A stretch of DNA of 52,914 bases from CAYMLL01 sp964390645 (GTDB lineage Bacteria; Planctomycetota; UBA8108). This document shows, piece by piece, positions 18,338 through 26,836 of the stretch; positions within the stretch are counted from its first letter, which is position 1; every line of letters starts with the position of its first letter. The position numbers and the translations under genes were made by a program. A model generated the notes under the pieces. The model was not told where the DNA came from, ran no database searches, and worked only from the letters and a program-made list of their open reading frames with translations. The DNA is taken from NCBI GenBank assembly GCA_964390645.1, contig CAYMLL010000015.1:1-52914 (forward strand). Direction: 5' to 3'.

Positions 18338-18856
18338 TCATGCAGAGCCCCTCTTGCCGTCGAACCGGATGCCACGGATGAACCTCTCGTAGAGCGCGTC
18401 GATCTCGTCAACCAGCAGGCCGTTCTGCTCCGAGGTCTCGACCCGGATCCCTCGCGTGTCCTTCCCTCCACCCTGGCCGTCGACAGCACCCCGCTCACGA
18501 CGCAGAGACCGCAGCAGGAGAGCCCGCTTCTCCACGTCACTGTGCAGGATGAAACACGCCCAGCCCCACGATGGGGAGCAGGCCTCCTCGACCTGCGATC
18601 CCTTCGCTGACCCGGACATCGAGCGGACCCGGAAGAAGCGTTGCGCGGGGATGTAGTTCCCGTCCCTCATCCCCGTCGCGCGCCGCGGGGCGAGTCTGCT
18701 CAGGTGGGTCCGGCCGCCGAGCTGAGAGTGGTCCTTCCGCACGACCGCGGTCTCGAAGCAGATCGCGATGCCCTCGTCCATCCACGTCGGGTAGGCGCCG
18801 TGAGCTCCGGAGGCGAGCCTGCGCACCCGGGCCGCCGAGAAGCCCTGGCTCCCCGA
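18338..18856 (-). pseudogene. C-terminal remnant of a DUF1570-type peptidase-like gene
   Basis: The frame is open from immediately after the glyoxalase TAG (18857-18859), with a GTG at 18826 as the only plausible start. It encodes YPTWMDEGIAICFETAV, then GGRTHLSRL, then YIPAQRFF and SWGWACFILH. These resemble the second half of DUF1570 proteins, where an HExxH zinc motif should precede the W-x-x-EG segment. That motif is missing and is not visible upstream in other frames, because the glyoxalase coding sequence occupies the space. I read it as a truncated gene whose 5' half was lost at this junction. A real 162-residue protein or a misassembly are the alternatives. Confidence 0.55.
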
Positions 18857-19711
18857 CTACTCCGAGATCTCGATCAGGTATCCCGACGGATCCTTGACGA
18901 GGAAGAACCGCTCCCCACGGGTCTCGAGATCGTGGTCGAGGATGGCGATCCGCGCCCGTTCGGCGTTCTCGTGGTAGCGATCGAACTCGGTGACGTGAAG
19001 CACGAAGATCGCTCCCCATCCGAGCGAGGCGGGCGGCGGTCCCAGGCCGTAGGGATCACCGGGGGCGAGACGATCGTGACCGTGGATGACCAGACGTGCG
19101 CCGGGCAGCTCGAACTCCGCGTAGCCGTGCGCGCGACGGCTCGTGCGCACGGGATCGACCTGGAGGAGGTCCCGGAAGAAGACCGCGGTCGCGGCGGGAT
19201 CGCGCGACGCGAGATGTACCGAGTCGACGCGCGGCCGGGCGACGGGCCTGCGGAGCACGCCGCGCTGCAGACGGGAGATGATCTCGCCCTGTGTTCCACG
19301 GATGCGACGCTCGTCGATGAACCACAGACGCTCGTCGAGGTACTCCGATCGCGCCGACTCGTCCGGTGCCTGCAGGATGGCCTTCGAGAGGCTGATGTAG
19401 CTCTCGAGCTCACCCCGCACGATCGAGTCACGCCAGATCTCGGCGAGGAAGACCAGCGAGTCTCCGGACTCCCTCCACAGCTGTCCGTAGCGCGCCACGT
19501 ACTGCGACGCGGTCTGCGGCTCGGCATCGGCGCTGGCGTGCCAGATATCCTGCGGGTGGAACTCCTCGTCGATCAGCGACGGCGCGATGTAGAGGTTCTC
19601 GAAGAACGCCACGCGCAGACAGGTGACCGCGATCTCCGTCTCCCCCTTGAGAAACGACTCGAGCGCGGAGTTGAAGAGCTCGCCGGCGCGCGGGTGACCG
19701 TCAGAGACCAT
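18857..19711 (-). CDS. Protein with helical N-terminal region and glyoxalase/VOC domain
   Basis: 284 residues. The first ~155 are helical and unrecognised. The remainder is a glyoxalase/bleomycin-resistance (VOC) fold beginning VDSVHLASRDPAATAVFFRD and ending GERFFLVKDPSGYLIEISE, the classic last strand with its metal-ligand Glu. VOC enzymes bind a divalent metal and act on small oxo or hydroxy substrates. The start ATG at 19711 overlaps the FAH gene stop by 11 bases, so the two are translationally coupled and likely act in one pathway. No strong SD is visible, which fits coupling. Confidence 0.8.
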   Translation of the reverse strand: MVSDGHPRAGELFNSALESFLKGETEIAVTCLRVAFFENLYIAPSLIDEEFHPQDIWHASADAEPQTASQYVARYGQLWRESGDSLVFLAEIWRDSIVRGELESYISLSKAILQAPDESARSEYLDERLWFIDERRIRGTQGEIISRLQRGVLRRPVARPRVDSVHLASRDPAATAVFFRDLLQVDPVRTSRRAHGYAEFELPGARLVIHGHDRLAPGDPYGLGPPPASLGWGAIFVLHVTEFDRYHENAERARIAILDHDLETRGERFFLVKDPSGYLIEISE

Positions 19712-20861
19712 CGCGAGCGATCGCGGCGATCTCGAGCCGCGAGTAGTCGAGGTTGAGGGGGTGGTTCCTGCCGACGAAGCCCGTGTAGTGACGCAGGGTC
19801 CCGATCGAAGGCGAGCTGATCTCCACACGCATGCTCTCGTCGAGCACCTTCACGGGCCCGTCGGGGACGACGTCGGTACCGGTCGAGAAGACCTCGCCCG
19901 GAGTCAGCCGGATATGGCCGGCCGCCCAGTCGATCAACGCGCGAATCGGCGCGTTGATGTTCGACGAGCTCGAGACACGCTCGAAGAGCGTCTCCCCGTC
20001 ACCGTCGAAGATGCGCGTCGCGATCTCGACGTTCGGGTTCGACTGCTCGGTCGAGATCATCACGAGCGGCCCGAGGACGAGCGCCCCCGTGAAGTGCTTC
20101 GCCTGGTAGAGGTAGAGCAGCGTCTCGTTCTCGATACGGTTTCCGCTGACGTCGTTGGCGAGCGTGTAGCCCCAGATCTCCCCCGTGGAGTAGACGATCG
20201 CCGCCAGCTCCGGCTCGATCCCGGAGCTGACCGTGATGCGCTCGACGTCGCTCCCGTCGATGTCGCACGAGTTGGTCAGGTCGCTTCTGAGGCCCATGCG
20301 ACCGCGCGGTCCGACGAAGTGCTCCGGCGATGTGCCCTTCAGAAAGAGCTCCGGCCGCTCTGCGCGGTCCTTCACGGACCGGTAGACGAAGCCGTAGTCG
20401 CCGCGACGCCCCTCGGTCTCGCGCTCGAGCGCGGAGTTGAGGTAGGTGACGCCGAAGGCCTGCGCGCGTCGAGGAATGATCGGAGCGACGAGATGATCGA
20501 CAGCCGCCGCGGGGTCGCGATCGAGCGTCGCGAGGGCGAGGCGCGCGAGCCCGCCCTGCTCGACGTCGAGGCCGCGAATCCACTCGTCAATTCTGCCACC
20601 GGAGGCCTCGAGCGCCTCGATCAGCTCGACGGCGGGAAAAGGCAGCGACGAGTAGGTCCAGGCGGCGAGCTTCCAGTCCACATCGCCGCTCGTGTCCCGG
20701 AAGCGACGCCGGTGGCGAGGCAGCATGTCGAGGTCCGAGACGTCCCAGGCGTCGCCCAGCAGTTCGCCCGACGGACTCATCGAGACGCCCCCGCAGACGA
20801 TCAGCCGGACCTCCCCGTGTGGCGCGGACCAGTACTGGCCCAGATGAGTCAAAGCGGCCAT
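19701..20861 (-). CDS. FAH-family protein, similar to 2-keto-3-deoxy sugar-acid dehydratases
   Basis: 386 residues. The C-terminal two thirds carry the fumarylacetoacetate hydrolase fold: GVTYLNSALERE, then EPELAAIVYSTGEIWGYTLA with the metal-binding Glu pair, NDVSGNRIENETLLYL, and YQAKHFTGALVLGP. The IE-x-E-LYL-x-QAK order is typical of 2-dehydro-3-deoxy-D-arabinonate dehydratases within the family, so a sugar-acid dehydratase is my preferred guess over a true FAH. It is divergent from mutY, with overlapping candidate promoters between them, and is coupled to the glyoxalase gene downstream. Confidence 0.8.
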   Translation of the reverse strand: MAALTHLGQYWSAPHGEVRLIVCGGVSMSPSGELLGDAWDVSDLDMLPRHRRRFRDTSGDVDWKLAAWTYSSLPFPAVELIEALEASGGRIDEWIRGLDVEQGGLARLALATLDRDPAAAVDHLVAPIIPRRAQAFGVTYLNSALERETEGRRGDYGFVYRSVKDRAERPELFLKGTSPEHFVGPRGRMGLRSDLTNSCDIDGSDVERITVSSGIEPELAAIVYSTGEIWGYTLANDVSGNRIENETLLYLYQAKHFTGALVLGPLVMISTEQSNPNVEIATRIFDGDGETLFERVSSSSNINAPIRALIDWAAGHIRLTPGEVFSTGTDVVPDGPVKVLDESMRVEISSPSIGTLRHYTGFVGRNHPLNLDYSRLEIAAIARDGL

Positions 20862-20877
20862 CTGCAGCAGCCTCGTC

Positions 20878-20906
20878 TTGTTTCCAACGGCTCGCAATAG
20901 TATAGA
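20878..20906 (+). promoter_or_regulatory. Candidate sigma70 promoter for mutY
   Basis: TTGTTT at 20878-20883, a 17-base spacer and TATAGA at 20901-20906, 22 bases before the mutY GTG. Confidence 0.5.
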
Positions 20907-20926
20907 GCAGCTCGGAAGGACCACAA
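20899..20926 (-). promoter_or_regulatory. Candidate promoter for the FAH-glyoxalase unit
   Basis: On the minus strand TTGTGG (20926-20921), a 16-base spacer and TATACT (20904-20899). The -10 overlaps the mutY -10 on the opposite strand, so the two genes would compete for polymerase. Confidence 0.4.
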
Positions 20927-20928
20927 CG

Positions 20929-22023
20929 GTGCACCGAGAACAGGCCCGACAGCGCACGGCGACGAGCGAGGACCAGCGACTCGTGACGTCTCTTCTCGAC
21001 TGGTACGTCGATCGACGACGCGACCTCCCTTGGCGTCGCTCGCCCGACCCCTACCGGGTCTGGCTGTCGGAGGTGATGCTGCAGCAGACCCGCGTCGAGA
21101 CCGTCATCCCCTACTTCCAGAGGTTCCTGGAGCGCTTCCCGCGTATCGAGGATCTCGCCGCCGCCCGCGAGGACGACGTTCTGGCGCTGTGGTCCGGTCT
21201 CGGCTACTACCGACGGGCGCGCTCGCTTCGAGAGGGCGCGCGCATCGTCGTCGAGCGTCACGGAGGCGAGTTCCCTCGCGATCGCCACGAGGCCCTCGCC
21301 CTCCCCGGCGTCGGCCCGTACACCGCGGCGGCGATCCTCAGCATCGCGTACGGGATACCCCATCCGGTGGTCGACGGAAACGTCGAGCGCGTCGTCTGCC
21401 GCGTGTTCCGCATCGCCCAGAATTCGAAGAGCACGTCGACGCGGCGGCGAATCGACACGATCCTGCGCGACTGGATCCCCGACGATCGGCCCTCCGACTT
21501 CAACCAGGGGATGATGGAGCTCGGCGCGACGGTCTGCACGCCGACGACTCCGCGCTGCGCGGACTGCCCCATCAAGGAGCACTGCGCGGGGCACCGCGAA
21601 GGCGACGCGTCGAGCTACCCGCGACTGCCGGCGCGGCGACGGTCGGTGCCGGTCGAGCTCGAGGTCGGCGTGCTGCGAAGCGGGGATCGCTTTCTGATGG
21701 AGCGGGCGAGTGGCACGAGCTTCCTCGAAGGGCTATGGCTGTTTCCGCTCGTCGAGAAGACGACGGAGAGCCTCGGCATCGCCGACACGCTCGCCGAGAA
21801 GCTCGGGGTAGTGGTGCGCGCCGGCGAGACACTCGAGAGCGTGCGCCACTCGATCACGTATCGACGGATCACGCTGCTCCCTCGTGTCCTGGAGGCCGAC
21901 ACGATCGATCTCCACGGCAAGGATGAGTTCCGGTGGGCACAGCTCGAGGAGCTGGGCGAGGGCCTTCCCGTCTCATCGATCTGCCTGAAGATCGCGGCCC
22001 TCATCCGCCGGACGGCGGACTGA
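20929..22023 (+). CDS. mutY: A/G-specific adenine DNA glycosylase
   Basis: Removes adenine mispaired with 8-oxoguanine in base-excision repair. 364 residues, the usual length. The HhH-GPD domain carries the catalytic Glu48 in SEVMLQQTRVE, the helix-hairpin-helix LPGVGPYTAAAI near residue 125 and the catalytic Asp149 in VDGNVERV. Four cysteines in C-x6-C-x2-C-x5-C spacing (203, 210, 213, 219) bind the [4Fe-4S] cluster. The C-terminal ~120 residues form the NUDIX-like domain that recognises 8-oxoG. I use the GTG at 20929 because GGAAGGA lies 8 bases upstream; an in-frame TTG at 20878 is part of the promoter instead. Confidence 0.96.
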   Translation: MHREQARQRTATSEDQRLVTSLLDWYVDRRRDLPWRRSPDPYRVWLSEVMLQQTRVETVIPYFQRFLERFPRIEDLAAAREDDVLALWSGLGYYRRARSLREGARIVVERHGGEFPRDRHEALALPGVGPYTAAAILSIAYGIPHPVVDGNVERVVCRVFRIAQNSKSTSTRRRIDTILRDWIPDDRPSDFNQGMMELGATVCTPTTPRCADCPIKEHCAGHREGDASSYPRLPARRRSVPVELEVGVLRSGDRFLMERASGTSFLEGLWLFPLVEKTTESLGIADTLAEKLGVVVRAGETLESVRHSITYRRITLLPRVLEADTIDLHGKDEFRWAQLEELGEGLPVSSICLKIAALIRRTAD

Positions 22024-22132
22024 CGAGCAAGGAGCCTGCCACGCCGAGCTCCACTCAGGGCAGGTGAGGTCGAAGGACAGGGGTCGGCGCCACGCGAGCT
22101 CTCGCAGACACGACGATCGTGGTCCTCGCGAT

Positions 22133-22153
22133 CGCCAGCCTGCTATACTGGCG
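22133..22153 (+). promoter_or_regulatory. TATACT -10 within an inverted repeat upstream of the propeller gene
   Basis: TATACT at 22144-22149 sits between and partly within the arms CGCCAG (22133-22138) and CTGGCG (22148-22153). No good -35 is seen. An operator overlapping the promoter is possible. The rest of 22024-22225 shows nothing else. Confidence 0.3.
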
Positions 22154-22225
22154 ACACTCGAGATCGACCTGCCGGGCCGCGAAGCAGCGGGCTCGGTTCG
22201 AGAGAACAGCGTCCGGAGGAGACGA

Positions 22226-23236
22226 ATGTCCAGCGAGTCGAGAAAGGTCCACTTCCCGCTACCGCTCTTCGATCCGTGCTCGGGAGAGGTCGTTCTGACA
22301 CCGGAGGCAGAAGGACCCGGCTTCTGGGGCGGCGCGCCGACGGTCGTCCGCGACGAGGCCGGCGGCGGGTTCCTTCTCTGCTATCGGCGGCGGCGCCCTC
22401 GCGGTCACGAGTCGGACCGCGGCTATGTTTCGGTCGTCGCCGAGTCCACCGACGGCGTCAACTTCGAGACCGTCTGGGGAGTGACCAAGGAGGAGCTCGA
22501 CTCCACGTCGATCGAGAAGAGCTGCATCGTACAGTCACCGAGCGGCGGCTACCTCTACTACACCAGCTACGTGGACCCCGTGGACCAGCGGTGGCGCACC
22601 GACGTCGTCGAGACGAGTTCGCTCGACTCTCTCGACATCAAGCAACGCCAGGCGGTCTTCACCGCCGAGTCCGCGGCCCGCCAGAGCGGCGACCCGATCG
22701 AGGGCGTCAAGGACCCCAACGTCTTTCTCGTCGGCGGCGTCTACCACATGCTCCTCAGCGTCGCGGAGCGGGTTGACGACAAGTCGACCGCGGACGACGC
22801 GCGTCTACACCGGAGCTCCGACGTCTACAACACCGGGCTCGTCATCGCCACGAGCGCCCTCGCGACCTCCACCGACGGAATTCTCTTCCAGTGGCAAGGA
22901 CGCTGCCTGACAGTCGGCGAGCCGGGCAGCTGGGACGCCTACCAGGCACGCCTGGGGTCGATCCTCAGAATGGGCTCGCTCTGGTACGGCTTCTACGACG
23001 GCACGTCGAGCCACGAGGAGAACTACGAGGAGCGCACCGGTCTGGCGCAGTCCAACGACCTGCGCAGCTGGACCAAGATCACCCCGGATGCCCCGCTCCT
23101 GAGCGTCCCCCACGCCAGCGGCTCGGTGCGCTACGTCGACGTGCTGCCCGTCGACAACAAGCTTCACTACTACTACGAGGTCGTCCGGCCCGACGGCTCC
23201 CACGATCTTCGCCGATCCGTGGTGGGGGCTCGCTGA
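22226..23236 (+). CDS. Five-bladed beta-propeller glycoside hydrolase-like protein
   Basis: 336 residues from an ATG with GGAGGA just upstream (22214-22219). Repeated strand patterns (PTVVRDEAGGGFLLCYR, GVKDPNVFLVGGVYHMLLS, GSLWYGFYDG) with conserved acidic positions resemble the GH43/GH32/GH62/GH130-type propeller, which cleaves or phosphorolyses furanosides and mannosides. No signal peptide is evident, so it probably acts in the cytoplasm on imported sugar. The family within this fold cannot be fixed by eye. It follows mutY by about 200 bases and has its own candidate -10 element. Confidence 0.7.
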   Translation: MSSESRKVHFPLPLFDPCSGEVVLTPEAEGPGFWGGAPTVVRDEAGGGFLLCYRRRRPRGHESDRGYVSVVAESTDGVNFETVWGVTKEELDSTSIEKSCIVQSPSGGYLYYTSYVDPVDQRWRTDVVETSSLDSLDIKQRQAVFTAESAARQSGDPIEGVKDPNVFLVGGVYHMLLSVAERVDDKSTADDARLHRSSDVYNTGLVIATSALATSTDGILFQWQGRCLTVGEPGSWDAYQARLGSILRMGSLWYGFYDGTSSHEENYEERTGLAQSNDLRSWTKITPDAPLLSVPHASGSVRYVDVLPVDNKLHYYYEVVRPDGSHDLRRSVVGAR

Positions 23237-23288
23237 GAGACACGGCCCGGGCCGAAGATGGAGGCTTCGTTTGCGTAGCGCCCCGGCG

Positions 23289-23308
23289 CGGACGGACCGG
23301 ACCGTCCG
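23289..23308. terminator. Inverted repeat between convergent genes
   Basis: CGGACGG and CCGTCCG form a 7-bp stem with a 6-base loop in the 192-base gap between the convergent propeller and kinase genes. It lacks a T run; a bidirectional terminator is possible. Nothing else is visible in 23237-23428. Confidence 0.3.
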
Positions 23309-23428
23309 GAGCCCTGGCCGACCTCGTGATGCGACGGGAGCGAGAGCCGGCGGCGGCCGCCCGCGAGGCAACGCCTTCGGTTAGCCCCGGACGGCCCTCC
23401 TCGGACGGGGCGCTTCAGACGCGACGCT

Positions 23429-25816
23429 TCAAACTCGCGACAGAACGTCTCGAATCTTCGCGAGGAGCCTGGACGGACGGATCGGCTTCGACACGTAGGC
23501 CTCCATGCCGGCCTCGAGGCAGCGCTCCTCGTCGCCCTTCATCGCGTTCGCGGTGAGCGCGATGATCGGCACGTGCCGGCCGGTCAGGGACTCGTTCTCT
23601 CGGATCCTCGTGGCCGCCTCGATGCCGCTCATCACCGGCATCTGCATGTCCATCAGCACGAGATCGAAGCGTTCCCGATCGACGGCGTTCACGGCGACCT
23701 GCCCGTTCTCCGCGACCACGACCTCGTGACCGTGCTTCTGCAGGATTCCGATCGCGACCTTCTGATTCACGGCGTTGTCCTCGGCGAGGAGAATGCGCAG
23801 CGGTCGGGCGCTGGCTGCAGCGGAGCCCTCCTCCTTGCGGGTCGCCGGTGCTTTCGCGGTCGGCTCGACCCCCTCGTGAGCCGGATCGGTCTCCTCGGGC
23901 GTCGGCTCCGCCAGGAGATCGACGACCGCGGCGTAGAGCTCCGACTGCGTCACCGGCTTGCGCAGATGACCGTAGATTCTCGTCCGGGCCAGAGTATCGG
24001 GATGCTGCCCGATCTCGCTCGACGTCAGCATGAGAATCTTGTAGCGATCCTGCCGCGCGCAGCAGGCGAGACGCTTCGCCAGCTCGACGCCGTCCGTCTC
24101 CGGCATGTGCAGGTCGAGAGCGACGAGCTTGAAAGGGCTACCGCGAGTCTCGGCCTCGACGAAGGCCTCGAGCGCCTCACCGCCGCTGCTGACTGCCGTC
24201 GGCGCCATCTTCCAGCGCAGAAAGGTGTCGTGAAAGAGCCGCCGATTGGTGGCGTTGTCATCGACGACCAGGACCGGCATGCCCTCGAGCCGCACCGGCA
24301 CACGGGTCCGTGGCTTCTGCTCTCCCGGTCGTGACAGCCCGAACTCCACGCAGAAGTGAAACGTCGTTCCCTTGTCGACCTGGCTCTCGACGCGAATCTG
24401 TCCGCCCATCATCCTCACCAGGCTCGAGCAGATCGCGAGACCGAGACCGGTTCCACCGAACCTCCGGGTCGTCGAGCTGTCCGCCTGCGAGAACGCGTCG
24501 AAGATCTCCTCCAGCTTGTCCTGGGGAATACCGACTCCGGTGTCACAGACGCTGAAGTGCAGCGTCGTCGAGCTCCTCGAACAGTCCTCGACATCGACTC
24601 GCAGGACGACCTCGCCCTGCGAGGTGAACTTGATCGCGTTGCCGATCAGATTGACGATGATCTGACGCAGACGCACGGGATCACCCTGTAGAGAGTCGAC
24701 CACCCGCGGGTTGATATCGAAGACGAGCTCGAGCTTCTTCTCGTGCGCCTGGAGCGCCAGCGTCTTCATCGTCATCGCGACGCTGCTTCGCAGGCTGAAG
24801 TCGACCTGCTCGAGCCCCAGCTTTCCAGCCTCGATCTTCGAGAAGTCGAGGATGTCGTTGATGATCCCGAGCAACTCGTCGGCGGAGCCTCGGACCATCT
24901 CGAGGTACTCGCGCGTGTCGGGGCCGATTTCCGTGGACAGCGCCAGCTCGGTCATGCCGATGACACCGTTCATCGGTGTTCGGATCTCGTGGCTCATGTT
25001 CGCGAGGAAGTCGCTCTTCGCATGGCTGGCGGCCTCCGCGACCTCCTTGGCTGCTGACAGCTCGCAGGTCCGCGACGCCACCTCCGCCTCGAGATTCTCG
25101 CGGTGCTCACCGAGCTCCCGGTCTCGCTCCTCGATGCCCGTGAGAATATCGTTGAAACAGCCGTAGAGAAACCCGATCTCATCCTCGCCCTCGTTCGGAG
25201 AGTGAAGCTCGTCGTTCCGCCGCCACGACGCCGTGCGCGCCACGGAGGACAGCTCCTCCACGGGGTCGGAGATGACCCCGCGAAGCTTCCTGGACAAGAG
25301 AAACGCGAGGAGGACCGACATCAGGATGACACCCAGAGCGATGACCCCGTCGTGTAGAAGAGCGGCGTCGATTCTGTTCCGGTCGGACTGGATGCAGATC
25401 GATCCTATCTCCCGGCCGTCGCGCCGGATGCTCCGGAAGAGAAACATCTGCCCGTTCTCGATGTACTCCCCGGAGCCACGCGGCGGTGGCGGATCGTAGG
25501 CACCGGCGCCGGCGGAGTGCGTCGCGAGAACCTCTCCATCGGACCGAAAGACGGCAGCGCCCACGATGCCGGGCTCGGCCTCCAGACCGGCGAGAGTATC
25601 CGTCGCCGCAGCGCTGTCATCGCTCTGCAGAGACGCCCTGCAGTTCCTGCCGATCACGTGGGCGAGGGCCGAGACCTTGTCGACCGACAGACGACGCAGC
25701 GAGATCGAGTTGAAGACGAGAAACGCCACGTACGCGAGCAGCAGCGAAACGCAGCTCGTCGCCATGATGATCAGCGTCAGCTTACGCTCGATCCTGAGGC
25801 GACGGAACGCCCTCAT
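23429..25816 (-). CDS. Hybrid sensor histidine kinase with two receiver domains
   Basis: 795 residues. Membrane helices near 11-35 and 155-180 flank an extracytoplasmic sensor of about 120 residues; a HAMP-like linker and short coil follow. The HisKA box has the phosphoacceptor His276 in FLANMSHEIRTPMNGVIG. The ATPase has the N box (RQIIVNLIGNAIKF), G1 DTGVGIP and G2 GGTGLGL. Two receiver domains end the protein: the first with phospho-Asp in LDLHMP, the second in LMDMQMP, each with its Thr/Ser and Lys. This is BarA/RpfC-like architecture but with no HPt domain, so a separate phosphotransfer protein is expected elsewhere. ATG 25816 is used; a TTG at 25930 is less likely. No cognate regulator is adjacent. 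Confidence 0.93.
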   Translation of the reverse strand: MRAFRRLRIERKLTLIIMATSCVSLLLAYVAFLVFNSISLRRLSVDKVSALAHVIGRNCRASLQSDDSAAATDTLAGLEAEPGIVGAAVFRSDGEVLATHSAGAGAYDPPPPRGSGEYIENGQMFLFRSIRRDGREIGSICIQSDRNRIDAALLHDGVIALGVILMSVLLAFLLSRKLRGVISDPVEELSSVARTASWRRNDELHSPNEGEDEIGFLYGCFNDILTGIEERDRELGEHRENLEAEVASRTCELSAAKEVAEAASHAKSDFLANMSHEIRTPMNGVIGMTELALSTEIGPDTREYLEMVRGSADELLGIINDILDFSKIEAGKLGLEQVDFSLRSSVAMTMKTLALQAHEKKLELVFDINPRVVDSLQGDPVRLRQIIVNLIGNAIKFTSQGEVVLRVDVEDCSRSSTTLHFSVCDTGVGIPQDKLEEIFDAFSQADSSTTRRFGGTGLGLAICSSLVRMMGGQIRVESQVDKGTTFHFCVEFGLSRPGEQKPRTRVPVRLEGMPVLVVDDNATNRRLFHDTFLRWKMAPTAVSSGGEALEAFVEAETRGSPFKLVALDLHMPETDGVELAKRLACCARQDRYKILMLTSSEIGQHPDTLARTRIYGHLRKPVTQSELYAAVVDLLAEPTPEETDPAHEGVEPTAKAPATRKEEGSAAASARPLRILLAEDNAVNQKVAIGILQKHGHEVVVAENGQVAVNAVDRERFDLVLMDMQMPVMSGIEAATRIRENESLTGRHVPIIALTANAMKGDEERCLEAGMEAYVSKPIRPSRLLAKIRDVLSRV

Positions 25817-25935
25817 CTCTCGACCCCGTTGTTGCTCTTCCCTTACCGACGCGCCGGCAGCTTCTCGTGCGTCCCGGTCGACGGCGTGCCCGAAACGCAG
25901 AGGCTCGCCGCCTCCTCCTTCTTCGGCCAATCGAG

Positions 25936-25970
25936 CCGTGACGCTGACCGTTCGAGCAGATCCGTCACGG
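25936..25970. promoter_or_regulatory. 8-bp inverted repeat between SDR and kinase genes
   Basis: CCGTGACG (25936-25943) and CGTCACGG (25963-25970) are perfect complements 19 bases apart. Lying between the SDR stop (26035) and kinase start, they could be a weak terminator for the tsaB operon or a dimeric operator for the kinase. Confidence 0.3.
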
Positions 25971-26034
25971 ACGAGGCGTCGACTGCCGGCAGAAGGCGGC
26001 CCGTGGGCCGATATTCCGTACCCGACCTCCCGGC

Positions 26035-26829
26035 CTATACCATCGATCGGATCACACCGCCGTCGATGGCCAGCACGGTTCCGGTCACGTACGACGCGCG
26101 GTCGGAGCAGAGGAACGCGACCGCCGCGGCAAACTCCCGTGGTGTTCCGAATCTCCGCGCCGGGATCCGCGCCACGGCCGAAGCCTCGACCTCCTCGATC
26201 GGGACGCCCTTCTTCTCGGCCTGTCCGGCGAAGATCGACCGCAGCCTCTCGGTCGCCATGCTACCTGGAGCGGCGGTGTTCACCGTGATCCCGTCGGCCG
26301 CGACCTCGTCGGCGACCGACTTCGCGAAGCCGACGACCGCCGAACGCATCGCGGTCGAGATGGTCAGCCCGGCGATCGGCTGCTTGACGCTCGTGCTCAT
26401 GATGAGCGCGATGCGCCCCCATCGCTTCTCACGCATCGACGGCACCACCGCCTCGACGAGCTTCCGCGAAGATTCGAACGTGAGCTCGAATCCCGCACGC
26501 CACGCCTCGTCGCCGAGACCGAGCGCCGGACCCGGCGGCGGGCCGCCGTTGTTCGCGACGAGGATATCGGGAGCTCCGAAGGTCCGTGTGGTGAACTCGA
26601 TGAGCTCTCGCGGTCCGCCGGGCGTCGACAGATCGACCGTGACGCCTTCGACCTCACTCCCGGGTACCTGCTCACGAATCTCGCGGGCGGTGCTCGCGAC
26701 TCGCCCGGCGTCTCGCGAGCAGACCACGACCTTCGCTCCCTCGCTTGCGAGCTCGAGCGCGACCGCACGGCCAAGCCCGCTCGTCGACGCCGCCACCGCT
26801 GCCACCCGGCCCTTGATTCCGAGGTCCAT
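26035..26829 (-). CDS. Short-chain dehydrogenase/reductase family protein lacking the catalytic Tyr and Lys
   Basis: 264 residues with the Rossmann glycine motif (AASTSGLGRAVA), NNG in strand 4 and the catalytic-serine segment (IMSTSVKQP). Where classical SDRs have YxxxK, this sequence reads ISTAMRSAVVGF, so Tyr becomes Ser and Lys becomes Arg. The pattern recalls a 3-oxoacyl-ACP-reductase-like subgroup whose active site is also non-canonical. Activity is therefore uncertain. The C-terminal VTGTVLAIDGGVIRS is intact. It begins 7 bases after the AsmA-like gene and is the last gene of the tsaB operon. Confidence 0.88.
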   Translation of the reverse strand: MDLGIKGRVAAVAASTSGLGRAVALELASEGAKVVVCSRDAGRVASTAREIREQVPGSEVEGVTVDLSTPGGPRELIEFTTRTFGAPDILVANNGGPPPGPALGLGDEAWRAGFELTFESSRKLVEAVVPSMREKRWGRIALIMSTSVKQPIAGLTISTAMRSAVVGFAKSVADEVAADGITVNTAAPGSMATERLRSIFAGQAEKKGVPIEEVEASAVARIPARRFGTPREFAAAVAFLCSDRASYVTGTVLAIDGGVIRSMV

Positions 26830-26836
26830 GGACTCG

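Noticed and set aside
18537..19019. Minus-strand frame bridging the glyoxalase and DUF1570 remnant
   Set aside because: Arg-rich shadow frame; it does not supply the missing HExxH half.
22055..22252. Minus-strand frame between mutY and the propeller gene
   Set aside because: Short, no SD, overlaps the SD and start of the propeller gene, no resemblance to known proteins.
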